Shown: positions 1-8,515, numbered from the stretch's first letter. The stretch is DNA of 64,000 bases from G963665185 sp049723905 (GCF_049723905.1 NZ_JBJKFD010000001.1:1178001-1242000); one strand, 5' to 3'. Notes: generated from the letters alone by a model not told the origin. Numbers and translations are program-made.

Positions 1-1
1 C

Positions 2-688
2 ATGAAGGTCAAGGATGCTTACGACATCATCATCCAGCAGGAGTGCGAGCGCCTCATCGACATGGACAAGGTGGTGGATATTGCCAAGGAACGCGTGGAG
101 CAATCCGGCATCCTGTTCATTGACGAAATAGACAAGATTTGCGGACAGGATCGTAAAGGCGGCGCAGACGTTTCCCGCGAAGGAGTACAACGCGACCTGC
201 TGCCCGTGGTCGAAGGCTGCGTGGTCAATACAAAGTACGGCATGATCAAAACCGACCACATCCTGTTTATCGCGGCCGGTGCATTTCACATGTCCAAGCC
301 TGCCGATCTGGTCCCCGAACTGCAAGGACGTTTCCCCCTGCGCGTCGAACTGCGGGACCTGACCAAGGAAGACTTCCTGCGCATTCTCACCGAACCGCGC
401 AACGCCCTCACCGTGCAGTACACGGCCCTGCTGGAGACGGAAGGGGTCGAGGTCAGCTTTGGAGAAGATGCTCTGGAAGAACTTGCCGGCTATGCCGAGC
501 GTATCAACCAGGAGACGGAAAACATCGGCGCACGCCGGTTGTATACCCTCATGGAAAAGGTCCTGGCCGATCTTTCCTTTGACGCCCCCGACCAATCCGG
601 GCAAAAAATCCTCATCGACGCGGCGTACGTCCGCTCCAAGCTGGAAGAGGTCGTCGAGGACAGGGACCTCTCCCGGTACATACTTTAA
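2..688 (+). CDS. hslU: ATP-dependent protease ATPase subunit HslU, C-terminal part
   Basis: This is the C-terminal half of HslU, the AAA+ unfoldase that feeds proteins to the HslV peptidase in the cytoplasm. About 228 residues are visible against roughly 440-460 for a full protein, so the gene starts before the window and the first ATG here is not its start. Walker B (LFIDEID) lies near residues 38-44. The family motif GARRLYTLMEKVL is near residues 175-188, and the protein ends in the usual short tail RYIL. It is followed after 13 bases by argB, whose ribosome-binding site overlaps the hslU stop, so the two are probably co-transcribed. Upstream hslV cannot be seen. Confidence 0.95.
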   Translation: MKVKDAYDIIIQQECERLIDMDKVVDIAKERVEQSGILFIDEIDKICGQDRKGGADVSREGVQRDLLPVVEGCVVNTKYGMIKTDHILFIAAGAFHMSKPADLVPELQGRFPLRVELRDLTKEDFLRILTEPRNALTVQYTALLETEGVEVSFGEDALEELAGYAERINQETENIGARRLYTLMEKVLADLSFDAPDQSGQKILIDAAYVRSKLEEVVEDRDLSRYIL

Positions 689-701
689 AGGAGACATTTG
701 C

Positions 702-1586
702 ATGCCATCCCTCGACGCCCGCGACAAGGCGCGGATCATCATAGAGGCGCTGCCGTACATCAAGACCTTTCATGGGCAGCGCATCGTCATCAAGTATGGC
801 GGTCATGCCATGGTGGACGAAAAGCTCAAGGAGCAGTTCGCCCTCAATGTCATTCTGCTCAAGTACATTGGCATCCAGCCGGTTATCGTGCACGGCGGCG
901 GTCCCCAGATCGGCGACATGCTCAAACGCCTGGATATCACCTCGCGCTACGAGCGCGGACACCGCGTAACCGACGAAGCCACCATGGACGTGGTGGAAAT
1001 GGTACTGGTGGGCAAGGTCAACAAGCAGATCGTCAACCAGATCAACCTGCAGGGCGGACAAGCTGTAGGTCTTTCCGGAAAGGACGGGCGTCTCATCACC
1101 GCCCGCAAGCTGGAAATGATTCTGGAAAAAAACGAAGCTCCGCCGGAAATCATCGACCTGGGCAAGGTCGGTGAGGTGACCCGAATCAACACGAGCCTCA
1201 TCGATACCCTGCTGGCAGACAACTTCATTCCTGTCATTGCGCCCGTTGGTGTGGACGAGGAAGGCAATACATACAACATCAATGCCGACTCCGTTGCCGG
1301 AGCTGTTGCAGGAGCGTTGCAGGCCAAACGGCTCATCCTGCTTACGGATGTGGCCGGAATACTGGATAAGGATAAGAATCTCATATCCGGGCTTACGCGC
1401 CAACAGGCAGCCCAGGCCATTGAGGACGGTACCATTTCCGGTGGCATGATCCCCAAACTGGGATGCTGCCTGGAAGCACTGGAACAGGGAGTGGAGAAGA
1501 CCCACATCCTGGACGGTCGTCTGGAAAACTCCATATTGCTGGAGCTGTTCACGGGCGAAGGAATCGGCACGGAAGTCGTTCTGTAA
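702..1586 (+). CDS. argB: Acetylglutamate kinase ArgB
   Basis: N-acetylglutamate kinase phosphorylates N-acetylglutamate in the second step of arginine synthesis. The 294-residue length is normal. The N-terminal nucleotide-binding motif KYGGHAM is at residues 31-37, the substrate loop VHGGGPQI near 64-71, GLSGKDGRLI follows, and NINADSVAGAVAGAL lies in the C-terminal lobe. The open frame extends upstream into hslU. I chose the ATG at 702 because AAAGGAGA lies just before it and the family N-terminus begins there. A rho-independent terminator follows directly. No other arg gene is nearby. Confidence 0.96.
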   Translation: MPSLDARDKARIIIEALPYIKTFHGQRIVIKYGGHAMVDEKLKEQFALNVILLKYIGIQPVIVHGGGPQIGDMLKRLDITSRYERGHRVTDEATMDVVEMVLVGKVNKQIVNQINLQGGQAVGLSGKDGRLITARKLEMILEKNEAPPEIIDLGKVGEVTRINTSLIDTLLADNFIPVIAPVGVDEEGNTYNINADSVAGAVAGALQAKRLILLTDVAGILDKDKNLISGLTRQQAAQAIEDGTISGGMIPKLGCCLEALEQGVEKTHILDGRLENSILLELFTGEGIGTEVVL

Positions 1587-1591
1587 AAAAA

Positions 1592-1626
1592 GAGGGGCGT
1601 GGATCACAATCCGCGCCCCTTGTTTT
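1592..1626 (+). terminator. Rho-independent terminator after argB
   Basis: A 10-bp stem (arms 1593-1602 and 1611-1620, one G-U pair) with an 8-nt loop, followed by TTGTTTTT, starts a few bases after the argB stop. Confidence 0.85.
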
Positions 1627-1907
1627 TCAGTGCCTGTCTCCAGTTTCTTCCACGCAAAAACCAGCCAATAGTACAATCCTGCCGATTTCTTTATTTTCCC
1701 GCCCTCTCCTTCTCACTTTGCCATACTGCCGCGTATTTTTTTCCGGATTTTTTTGTTCCAAATGGATTGCGACAATTTTATAGCCTCTATTGTTTTAAAA
1801 TTCGTATAGCGCTATAGTGAAACCGGGGTCTCAGGAGGCCTACAGCTCCACCCTCGCAACAACGACGGTTCCCTTTTCGTTAATCGCGTTACCCTGCGGA
1901 GGTGTTC
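1627..1907. other. Intergenic region before the DASS transporter
   Basis: About 280 bases without a credible gene between the argB terminator and the transporter. It is T-rich in its first half and presumably holds the transporter promoter, but I could not place -35/-10 boxes with confidence. Confidence 0.5.
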
Positions 1908-3311
1908 ATGCTCCTACTCAAAAAATTTTCCCCAATCATCGTAACAATTCTCATGGCGCTCCTTCCCGTGCCGGAAGGTCTGCCCCCAAACGCCTGGTAT
2001 TTCCTGTGCATCTTTGTGGGCGTGGTCGTCGGGCTTATCGTGGAACCCGTTCCCGCCGCATTGGTAGGACTTACAGGGGTATCCGTGGTTGCCGTGCTCG
2101 GTCTGGTCGCTCCCAGCGCAACCGCCAACCGCAACTGGGCGTTGTCCGGCTTTTCCAACGGTGTCATATGGCTCATCTTCGCCGCTTTTATGTTTGCCTT
2201 AGGCTACCAGAAAACAGGATTGGGCAAGCGCATCAGTCTGCTGCTCATCAAGTACCTGGGAAAAAACACCATGGGGCTGGGCTATGCAGTGGCATTCTCC
2301 GATGCGATCCTTGCCCCCTTCATGCCCTCCAATACGGCGCGCAGCGCAGGAACCATCTACCCGATCGTCAGCAACATCCCGCCCATGTTCAACTCCCTGC
2401 CCGATAATGAACCGCGCAAAATCGGCGCATACCTCACCTGGGTGGGAATAGCCTCCACCTGCGTCACCAGCTCCATGTTCCTCACCGCATTGGCACCCAA
2501 CCTTCTGGCTGTGGACATCATAGCCCAAGGAACTGGAATAACCATAACCTGGGGCGCCTGGGCCAAGGTTATGCTCCCCGCCATGTTGCCCCTGTTTCTG
2601 CTCACGCCATGGCTGGCCTATGTAATCTACCCACCTACGCAAAAGAGTTCCCCGGAGGCACCTACCTGGGCAACGGCGGAGCTGGAAAAAATGGGCCGCA
2701 TAACGGTAAAGGAACTCATGATGCTAGGGTATGCATTGGCCGCCCTGATCATGTGGATTTTCGGCAAGCAGATAGGAATCAACAGCACCGTGGCCGCTGT
2801 TTTCATACTCTCCCTCATGGTGCTGACCGACATCATCACCTGGCAGGATGTCATTACCAACAAGGGTGCGTGGAACGTGCTGGTATGGTTCGCCACCCTG
2901 GTATCCATGGCTTCGGGACTGAAAAAGGCCGGAGTGCTGAAGTGGATTGGCGACATGGTGTCGGTGTACCTTCAGGGCATGCCGCCTTCCACCGTAGTCA
3001 TCATGCTCATCCTGCTCTTCTTTGTACTTCACTACTTTTTCGCCAGCACAACGGCCCACACAACAGCTCTTCTGCCGCTCTTTCTCGCCATTGCCACCCC
3101 GCTCATCCCCGCGGCGATGCTCCCCAAAACAGCGCTCATGCTGGCGGCTAGTCTGGGGCTGATGGGCATCATCACGCCTTACGCCACCGGTCCGTCCCCC
3201 ATTTGGTATGGCTCAGGCTTCATCAGCCAGGCCCGCTGGTGGGGGCTGGGGGCCATATTCGGGATCATCTACCTAGCAGCAATGCTGATCCTGACCATGG
3301 TCTATCTGTAG
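1908..3311 (+). CDS. DASS-family anion/dicarboxylate permease
   Basis: A 467-residue polytopic membrane protein of the divalent anion:sodium symporter family (SLC13-like; relatives include CitT, TtdT and plastid oxoglutarate/malate translocators). About 11-13 hydrophobic segments span the length. The two family SNT-type motifs are present: PSNTARSAG near residue 140 and ASTTAHT near 380. The C-terminal SPIWYGSGF plus ARWW pattern fits the oxoglutarate/malate translocator branch. GGAGG stands 5 bases before ATG 1908, so this start is preferred over GTG 1902. Substrate is inferred as a di- or tricarboxylate; sulfate cannot be excluded. It is a single gene with terminators on both sides. Confidence 0.88.
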   Translation: MLLLKKFSPIIVTILMALLPVPEGLPPNAWYFLCIFVGVVVGLIVEPVPAALVGLTGVSVVAVLGLVAPSATANRNWALSGFSNGVIWLIFAAFMFALGYQKTGLGKRISLLLIKYLGKNTMGLGYAVAFSDAILAPFMPSNTARSAGTIYPIVSNIPPMFNSLPDNEPRKIGAYLTWVGIASTCVTSSMFLTALAPNLLAVDIIAQGTGITITWGAWAKVMLPAMLPLFLLTPWLAYVIYPPTQKSSPEAPTWATAELEKMGRITVKELMMLGYALAALIMWIFGKQIGINSTVAAVFILSLMVLTDIITWQDVITNKGAWNVLVWFATLVSMASGLKKAGVLKWIGDMVSVYLQGMPPSTVVIMLILLFFVLHYFFASTTAHTTALLPLFLAIATPLIPAAMLPKTALMLAASLGLMGIITPYATGPSPIWYGSGFISQARWWGLGAIFGIIYLAAMLILTMVYL

Positions 3312-3323
3312 ATCCCAATGCAC

Positions 3324-3366
3324 GAAAAAGGGGCCGCTCCAACCAGAGCGGCCCCTTTGATTTTAT
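3324..3366. terminator. Bidirectional terminator between the permease and the M24 peptidase
   Basis: A long stem, AAAAGGGGCCGCTC (3326-3339) against GAGCGGCCCCTTT (3346-3358), with A-run on one side and T-run on the other, sits between two convergent genes and can end transcription from both. Confidence 0.88.
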
Positions 3367-3384
3367 CATTCAGGCAAGCAATGT

Positions 3385-4608
3385 CTACTCGATGCAGATC
3401 ATATCAAAGGAATCTCCGGTAAGCGACTCGCCTCCCTTTTCAGTGACGACAAAGGTATTTTCCACCCCCACCATACCGAGTCCGGGGATGCCCACCTTCG
3501 GTTCCAGAGCCAGCGTCTGGTTCAGTTCCAAAGGCTCATCAAAACCTTCCGCCACAACGGGATAACCATCCACGGAAAGGCCGATGCCATGGCCCAGAAA
3601 GTCCACCTTATTGGGCGGCAGAGCCATGAAACCTTCTGCCATGCCCTCTTTTTCGGCCCAGGCAAGACAATCTGCATACAACTCGCTGGGAATGCTGCCA
3701 GGCTTGAGATTTTCTGCCGCCCAGTTCTGGACGTCCATGCAAAAGGATTGGGCACTGCGGGCCTTGTCCGGGATGGTGGAAGGAGCGCCTGCCCAGAAAG
3801 TCTGGGTTTTGTCCGTGCTGTATCCCTCCAGGGAAAATCCGCAGTCCAACCCCAAAGGTTCGCCCTTTTTCCAAACCTTGCCAGCATACCCCAGAAAAGG
3901 AACAGCGGGATGTTCGCCGCGCAGACCAAGAGGCCCATTGAAGACAGTAGGATAGTTGCCGGATTCGCCCGCCGAGACATGGCCGAGGAAACATTCTTCG
4001 CCAAAAGCCCCCATGCGCAGGATCCCCATACTTCCCCGGCTCATAAAGACCTCCCAAGTCTTGTGGGAAATCTCGCGTTCGGTCATGCCCGGACGAATCT
4101 GCTCCGGTATGAGATCGTGCAGGCACTCGTGGTGTCGCTTCCCACACAGACGCATCTTGGTCATTTCCCAATCCGTCTTGATGCTGCGGGCTTTTGCAAT
4201 GACTCCGTCGCCGGGGATAAACGTCACGGCGTGCATATTTTTTTGGAGGTTTCCGGCCAAAGACCAGGGCAGGCCTTTCATCTCCGCTGCCACCATGGCC
4301 GAGACCGCCCCCCCGGCATCGTGGATAAGGCCTTCCAGCTCGCGATAGGACCGAAAGACCAGCATGTTGTCCATGGACGATTCCAGCTGCGCCCTTTCCA
4401 CGCCACGGCGCAGCAACAAAACAGGTTCACCTTCCAGGGGAAGCCAAAATACCCCGGGCGCCATGACCCCGGACAAATAATATATATTCAATTTGGAAAA
4501 GACCATCAGGCCGCCCGCCTGGGGGCATTGTGCGGCAAGCGCCGTACGGCATTGCTGCCAGCGATGTTCCAATTCCTTCCGGGGCATTTGTTCCAAAGAC
4601 TCAAACAT
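3385..4608 (-). CDS. M24 family metallopeptidase (Xaa-Pro aminopeptidase-like)
   Basis: A 407-residue protein with the pita-bread fold of Xaa-Pro peptidases and prolidases. An N-terminal creatinase-like domain is followed by the metal site: two Asp in LDCGFSLEGYSTD near residues 255-265, His in LGHGIG near 340, and Glu in ALEPKVG near 368 and GVENTF near 380. All five expected dinuclear-metal ligands are present, so it is probably active. The frame is open further upstream, but ATG 4608 has a GGGAG site just before it and matches family N-termini. It converges on the permease and is divergent from the downstream CoA-binding gene. Confidence 0.88.
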   Translation of the reverse strand: MFESLEQMPRKELEHRWQQCRTALAAQCPQAGGLMVFSKLNIYYLSGVMAPGVFWLPLEGEPVLLLRRGVERAQLESSMDNMLVFRSYRELEGLIHDAGGAVSAMVAAEMKGLPWSLAGNLQKNMHAVTFIPGDGVIAKARSIKTDWEMTKMRLCGKRHHECLHDLIPEQIRPGMTEREISHKTWEVFMSRGSMGILRMGAFGEECFLGHVSAGESGNYPTVFNGPLGLRGEHPAVPFLGYAGKVWKKGEPLGLDCGFSLEGYSTDKTQTFWAGAPSTIPDKARSAQSFCMDVQNWAAENLKPGSIPSELYADCLAWAEKEGMAEGFMALPPNKVDFLGHGIGLSVDGYPVVAEGFDEPLELNQTLALEPKVGIPGLGMVGVENTFVVTEKGGESLTGDSFDMICIE

Positions 4609-4707
4609 GACGTCTCCCAAGGACCGGTGTTGCTGAACCGGCCCTTTCCTTCTATAAGGTTGCTTTACGCCGTCTATTACGGCGCACCTCAACCCCATGG
4701 TTTTTCT

Positions 4708-5130
4708 ATGCTGCTACCCAATACTCAGGATCTCAAGGCCCTGTTCGACCGGATACGGACCATCGCCGTAGTTGGTGCCAAGGATGTGCCGGGACAACCC
4801 GTGGACATGGTTGGCCGCTACCTGCTGGAGAACGGTTTCAACGTTATTCCGGTCCATCCCAAACGGCAAAATATCTGGGGGGTTACCACCTACCCGAGTC
4901 TGACCGATGTGCCAGAGCCGGTGGATATGGTCAATGTTTTCCGCGCACCGCAGTTCTGCCCCCAGCATGCCAGGGAGACGCTCGAGCTGCAATCCCGTCC
5001 ATCCGTATTTTGGATGCAGCTGGGCATAGTCAGCCCGGAAGCCGAAGAAATTTTGACCCCACAGGGCATACAGGTCATTCAAAACGAATGTCTCATGGTG
5101 GTCCATAAACGCGTTAAGGGACAGGCATGA
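4708..5130 (+). CDS. CoA-binding (YccU-like) protein
   Basis: A 140-residue cytoplasmic protein of the CoA_binding_2/YccU family, a single Rossmann domain of unknown physiological role. The glycine-containing nucleotide loop AVVGAKDVPG is near residues 19-28, and NVIPVHPKRQNIWG and the C-terminal NECLMVVHKR are typical of the family. The upstream frame is much longer but runs antisense to the peptidase gene. ATG 4708 matches the family N-terminus although no strong ribosome-binding site precedes it. Its stop overlaps the next start (ATGA at 5127), indicating translational coupling. Confidence 0.85.
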   Translation: MLLPNTQDLKALFDRIRTIAVVGAKDVPGQPVDMVGRYLLENGFNVIPVHPKRQNIWGVTTYPSLTDVPEPVDMVNVFRAPQFCPQHARETLELQSRPSVFWMQLGIVSPEAEEILTPQGIQVIQNECLMVVHKRVKGQA

Positions 5131-5591
5131 GCGACGAAACTATCTCATTTTCCTGCCAACGGTGCGGCCATTGCTGCGAAGGCAAAGGCGGCATCATAAT
5201 GACGGAAGCCGACATAGAGCGCATGGCAAAGGGATTGGGGCAATCCCGAGAGGACTTCCTGAGGGAAAATACAGAGACCGCCAACGGGCGCATCCGCATG
5301 CGGGTGGGACCGGATGATTACTGCCTGCATTACAACCACGAAATAAAAGGCTGCGGCGTACACCTCATCCGGCCCGATATTTGCCGGGCCTGGCCTTTTT
5401 TCCGCGGCAATCTTATCGACTCGGTCAGCTGGGAGCTGTCTCAGGATTTTTGTCCGGGCATAAATCCTTCCTGCGGGCATGATGTATTCCGTAGCCAGGG
5501 AATGCAATACCTCAAGGATGAAAATATCGGAGGGCCGGGAGGACCGGATCAGCCAGATCTGCCCAATGCCCTGGTCTGGCCCAAGGATTGA
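5127..5591 (+). CDS. YkgJ-family cysteine cluster protein
   Basis: A 154-residue protein of the YkgJ (CxxCxxCC) family, thought to bind zinc or an iron-sulfur cluster; its function is not established. The motif CQRCGHCC (Cys10, 13, 16, 17) opens the protein. A second group follows in CGVHLIRPDICRAWPFF, with further Cys in DFCPGINPSC. It overlaps the CoA-binding gene by four bases and is followed after 16 bases by the J-domain gene, so the three appear to be one operon. Confidence 0.88.
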   Translation: MSDETISFSCQRCGHCCEGKGGIIMTEADIERMAKGLGQSREDFLRENTETANGRIRMRVGPDDYCLHYNHEIKGCGVHLIRPDICRAWPFFRGNLIDSVSWELSQDFCPGINPSCGHDVFRSQGMQYLKDENIGGPGGPDQPDLPNALVWPKD

Positions 5592-5607
5592 TGTCGGGGA
5601 ATACACA

Positions 5608-6426
5608 ATGACACTTGAGGAATGCTACAAAATTCTACAGGCCAATGAAGGCCAGAGCATTGAAGAAATAAAGTCGCACTATCGGCGGCTGGCTTTTCAA
5701 TACCATCCGGACCTCAATCCGGATGATCGCAATGCCTCACGCAAATTCCAACGCCTGAATGAAGCATACGTCATCCTTCAAAAATATCTGGAGAACGGAG
5801 AAAGACCCTCCGGCCCCCGCACCAGCGCCTCACGCCCCAAAGGCCCCCAAGCCGCACGCAACTCCAGCAGCGGCACATACGACGCCCAAGGGCGCGCCCG
5901 TGCGACTTCGGAACAGGCCAAGGCCTCGTCCGGCACCGCCAGCGGTTCATCCACCTATCGCAGGACGGAAAGCACCGGCCCAAACTTCCATTACCGCCAG
6001 GAAGAAGTACTCAAAGACATCCTCCAGGACCCCTTTGCACGCAAGGTTTTCGAAGACATCTACGCCCAGGTGCACAAGCACCAGGGCACCCCGGCGAATA
6101 CCTCGGCCAAGACACGCCGCCTGGACCTGAAATGGGGAGAAAACAAACTCAGCCTGGACTTGAGCAAAGGCGTTTTCGGCACAATGAAGTCGTGGATGCG
6201 TGGCCAGCTGGACGACGAACACACGGCCTATTACCCAGCCTCGCATCTGTATCCGGGTCGCCCTATCCGCATTCGCGTACAGCAAGGTTTTTCCAGAAAG
6301 GAAAAAACCGTGGAAGTCACACTTCCCAATGATTTCGTCATTGGAAAACCCATCCGCCTGAGGGGACTCGGACGCAAACTCGGGCCCATCAAAGGTGACC
6401 TCTATCTCCGCCTGCTGCCCAAATAG
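5608..6426 (+). CDS. J-domain (DnaJ-like) protein
   Basis: A 272-residue Hsp40-type co-chaperone. The J-domain occupies residues 1-68 with HPD at 33-35, the motif that stimulates DnaK ATPase. A low-complexity linker rich in Ser, Ala, Pro and Arg (about 70-130) follows, then a C-terminal beta region resembling one DnaJ substrate-binding domain (IRIRVQQGF, KPIRLRGLGRK, KGDLYLRL). There is no zinc finger. ATG 5608 is taken as start because the J-domain begins there; the frame is open upstream into the preceding gene. It differs from the 338-325 residue CbpA-type protein at 30.4 kb and is probably a specialised J-protein. Confidence 0.85.
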   Translation: MTLEECYKILQANEGQSIEEIKSHYRRLAFQYHPDLNPDDRNASRKFQRLNEAYVILQKYLENGERPSGPRTSASRPKGPQAARNSSSGTYDAQGRARATSEQAKASSGTASGSSTYRRTESTGPNFHYRQEEVLKDILQDPFARKVFEDIYAQVHKHQGTPANTSAKTRRLDLKWGENKLSLDLSKGVFGTMKSWMRGQLDDEHTAYYPASHLYPGRPIRIRVQQGFSRKEKTVEVTLPNDFVIGKPIRLRGLGRKLGPIKGDLYLRLLPK

Positions 6427-6535
6427 CCCTTGTTCATTTTTTGACACCCAGACATTTTCGCCGCCTCGGCCTTTACTGCTAATATTTTTATTCTTTATAT
6501 TCTAAAATGTTAAAAATATTTCCCTGCGATATTTT

Positions 6536-6692
6536 GAGGTGGAACACCTCAAAAAGTCAAAAAATTTCTCGAGTCGGTCCCCCCCTTGTCCTGCCGTTTC
6601 AAGACCCAAGCGGCCTAGCGTCGCGTCCGCTCGATTCCTTTCATAAAAAACAGGAGTCGCGAAGCGCCCCCAGTCGGGAAGCAGTCTGAGAC
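6536..6692 (+). ncRNA. Possible structured non-coding RNA
   Basis: This gene-free stretch folds well on paper. GAGGTG/CACCTC (6536-6541 with 6545-6550) closes a 3-nt loop. GCCGTTT pairs with AAGCGGC around 6593-6614. CGATTCCT pairs with AGGAGTCG around 6632-6659, extended by CGCT/AGCG. The segment is closed by a terminator at 6699-6729 that no open frame uses; the preceding gene ends 270 bases earlier. It does not match the conserved core of SRP RNA, tmRNA or RNase P that I know; a 6S-like RNA is conceivable but not shown. The boundaries are guesses. Confidence 0.35.
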
Positions 6693-6698
6693 CAAAAC

Positions 6699-6730
6699 AA
6701 AGGCCGAAGGAAACATCCTCCGGCCTTTTC
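6699..6730 (+). terminator. Rho-independent terminator upstream of the IS
   Basis: AAAGGCCG and CGGCCTTT arms with a small internal mismatch, AGG/CCT inner pairs and a 6-nt loop, ending in TTTTC. It lies 9 bases before the left end of the insertion sequence and probably ends the putative RNA transcript. Confidence 0.75.
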
Positions 6731-6780
6731 CAATTCTATGTCCCGTCCTGAAATAGGTTGACACCCAAAGGACCTATTTT

Positions 6781-7179
6781 ATGGATGCTCAAGAAAAACA
6801 GCGAGTAAAGCGAACTCAGCGTGACTACACGATGGCCTTTAAATTGTCCGTCGTGGCCCAGGTTGAAAAAGGCGAGATGACGTACAAGCAGGCTCAGGCT
6901 CTTTATGGTATTCAAGGGCGAAGCACTGTGCTGAAGTGGCTCAGAAAACACGGCACCCTTGATTGGAGCAGGCCCATGGTACATTCCCGCAAAGCCCCAA
7001 AAGCCAAAGAAACACCGGCCCAGAAGATCAAGCGGCTGGAGAAAGAGCTTGAGGAAGAAAAGATCAAGACCATGCTTCTCAATAAAATGATTGAGATTTC
7101 CGACCGCGAGCTTGGGACTTCAATAAGAAAAAAACTTACCCCCGAGCTGCACGAAGTCTTCAGAAAGAAAGACAAATAA
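6781..7179 (+). CDS. IS3-family transposase OrfA
   Basis: A 132-residue OrfA that binds the IS ends. A helix-turn-helix occupies about residues 15-60 (AFKLSVVAQVEKGEMTYKQA followed by a WLRKHG element). A leucine-zipper coiled coil is at about 80-110 (KIKRLEKELEEEKIKTMLLNK fragment), used for multimer formation. The frame ends at 7177-7179, two bases before the orfB frame becomes readable. An A-AAG sequence at 7164-7167 is a possible -1 slippage site that would give an OrfAB fusion of about 410 residues. Confidence 0.9.
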   Translation: MDAQEKQRVKRTQRDYTMAFKLSVVAQVEKGEMTYKQAQALYGIQGRSTVLKWLRKHGTLDWSRPMVHSRKAPKAKETPAQKIKRLEKELEEEKIKTMLLNKMIEISDRELGTSIRKKLTPELHEVFRKKDK

Positions 7180-7181
7180 GC

Positions 7182-8012
7182 TTGTCTGCTTGTTGCAGGC
7201 AGCTCGGGGTTAGTCGGCAGTCCGTGTATCAGGCTGAAAAACGCCATGATGCACGAGAAGCCATGTCTCAGGAGGCAAAAAACATGGTCCTGAACGTGCG
7301 GGCCAGGATGCCCCGCCTTGGAACCAGAAAGCTGTACTACCTGTTAAAGGACGCATTTTCTGCAAAGGGAATCAAGCTCGGACGTGATGGATTGTTTTCG
7401 CTGCTGCGGCGAGAGCACATGCTCATCAAGCGAAGAAAGAACTACACAAAGACAACCAACTCGAAACATTGGCTAAAAAAACATCCCAATCTGTTGGAAG
7501 ATGTTCAGCCCAAATGTCCTGAGCAGGTGTTCGTAAGCGATATAACCTACGTAAAGACACGCGAGCAAACGTGTTACCTTTCGCTGGTTACAGATGCATT
7601 CAGCCGGAAGATAATGGGATACAACGTGAGTCGGGATCTCGGAGCGGAAAGCACAACCAAAGCACTGGACGCGGCAGTCAAAAATAAGCGAAGGAAGGTG
7701 AATACGATTCACCACTCAGATCGAGGGCTCCAATACGCTTCTTCGGTTTACCAGAAAAAGCTCCAACAATCCGGAATGGTTCCGTCCATGACAGATGGTT
7801 ATGACTGCTATCAAAATGCCCTGGCGGAACGGATGAATGGTATTCTGAAGCAAGAGTTTATGTTTGCCAAATGCAACGACTTTGCGGAACTCAATACTCT
7901 GGTGAGGGAATCCGTTGAGATATACAACTCACAACGGCCACATCTCAGCCTGGGAATGAGAACGCCAAACGATGTACACGAATCAGGCTGTGGGGCTAGC
8001 CCCACAGCCTGA
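7182..8012 (+). CDS. IS3-family transposase OrfB (DDE integrase core)
   Basis: A roughly 276-residue catalytic subunit. An N-terminal HTH_21-like region precedes the rve integrase core: the first Asp in VSDITYVKT, the second in HHSDRGLQYAS, and Glu in the NALAERMNGILKQEF helix, so the DDE triad is intact. The frame is -1 relative to OrfA and likely is expressed by frameshifting; the TTG at 7182 is only a nominal start. The last codons lie in a perfect 28-bp palindrome (7984-8011). Confidence 0.9.
   Translation: MSACCRQLGVSRQSVYQAEKRHDAREAMSQEAKNMVLNVRARMPRLGTRKLYYLLKDAFSAKGIKLGRDGLFSLLRREHMLIKRRKNYTKTTNSKHWLKKHPNLLEDVQPKCPEQVFVSDITYVKTREQTCYLSLVTDAFSRKIMGYNVSRDLGAESTTKALDAAVKNKRRKVNTIHHSDRGLQYASSVYQKKLQQSGMVPSMTDGYDCYQNALAERMNGILKQEFMFAKCNDFAELNTLVRESVEIYNSQRPHLSLGMRTPNDVHESGCGASPTA
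7984..8011. repeat. Perfect palindrome at the end of orfB
   Basis: Arms CAGGCTGTGGGG and CCCCACAGCCTG around a central CTAG form a perfect 28-bp palindrome that includes the last orfB codons. It could act as a transcript-end hairpin inside the IS; no T-run follows. Confidence 0.7.
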
Positions 8013-8073
8013 GTGAAACCTTCAAAAAACGTCAACCTAAGTTAGGACGCCTCACTATTTAGGAAGAAACAGA

Positions 8074-8514
8074 TTAGTTCTTCAGCCCAGCCATCTGTGC
8101 CCGCAAATAGGCACCAGCCACGGTACCGAAATCATCGTCCAAAGCATGTTCCGCTCCATAGGCACGCAAATCTTCATCAATCTGCTTTTCCATGGTCGCG
8201 GACTCGATGTACATCAGGTAGACCAACAGCAATGCTGCCGTATTTTCACGCGTACCATCACACAAGACCTCTATCTGTTCCACAGGTACGGTTTCGAAAA
8301 GCCGAGTCGTGAACATGGCAATCCACTTCTCGTACAAATCCAGAAGCAACGGCGGAACCATTGACGAGACCTTTTCGGCCGCGTCGTAATCCATGGTTGG
8401 GGCAGCCACGATGAAATAATCGCGCAGCGCCTCGAAACGCCTGTCCTGGCAGCTGGTCAGCCGATCCAGCACCTTTTCCCGTATATGCAGACGAAGAGCC
8501 TCGTGGTCGGGCAT
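8074..8514 (-). CDS. Hypothetical protein (146 aa), second gene of a pair
   Basis: I do not recognise this family. The predicted soluble, helical, acidic protein of 146 residues starts MPDHEALRLHIREK and ends AQMAGLKN, with no signal peptide, no obvious metal site and no transmembrane segment. ATG 8514 was chosen because it lies one base from the stop of the upstream gene (8516), a typical coupled arrangement; the frame is open further upstream into that gene. The right end of the IS lies about 20 bases beyond its stop, so the IS may have removed or separated the natural downstream sequence. Confidence 0.7.
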   Translation of the reverse strand: MPDHEALRLHIREKVLDRLTSCQDRRFEALRDYFIVAAPTMDYDAAEKVSSMVPPLLLDLYEKWIAMFTTRLFETVPVEQIEVLCDGTRENTAALLLVYLMYIESATMEKQIDEDLRAYGAEHALDDDFGTVAGAYLRAQMAGLKN

Positions 8515-8515
8515 G

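Larger units (their letters stand above)
6739..8054 (+). mobile_element. IS3-family insertion sequence, about 1316 bp, apparently intact
   Basis: Imperfect terminal inverted repeats begin TG at 6739 and end CA at 8054; GTCCT and TAGGTTGAC are shared between left (6739-6764) and the reverse complement of right (8031-8054). The trinucleotide CTA occurs directly outside both ends (6736-6738 and 8055-8057), as expected for a 3-bp IS3-type target duplication. Inside are orfA and orfB in the relative -1 frame with no internal stops, so the element may be active. The family subgroup cannot be fixed without a database. Confidence 0.85.

Noticed and set aside
3589..4707. N-terminal extension of the CoA-binding protein
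   Set aside because: The extension runs antisense to the M24 peptidase gene; the family protein begins at 4708.
6568..6692. SRP RNA or 6S RNA
   Set aside because: The GGGAAGCAG stretch resembles part of the SRP core, but the required loop and opposite strand are missing; 6S cannot be shown without covariance analysis.
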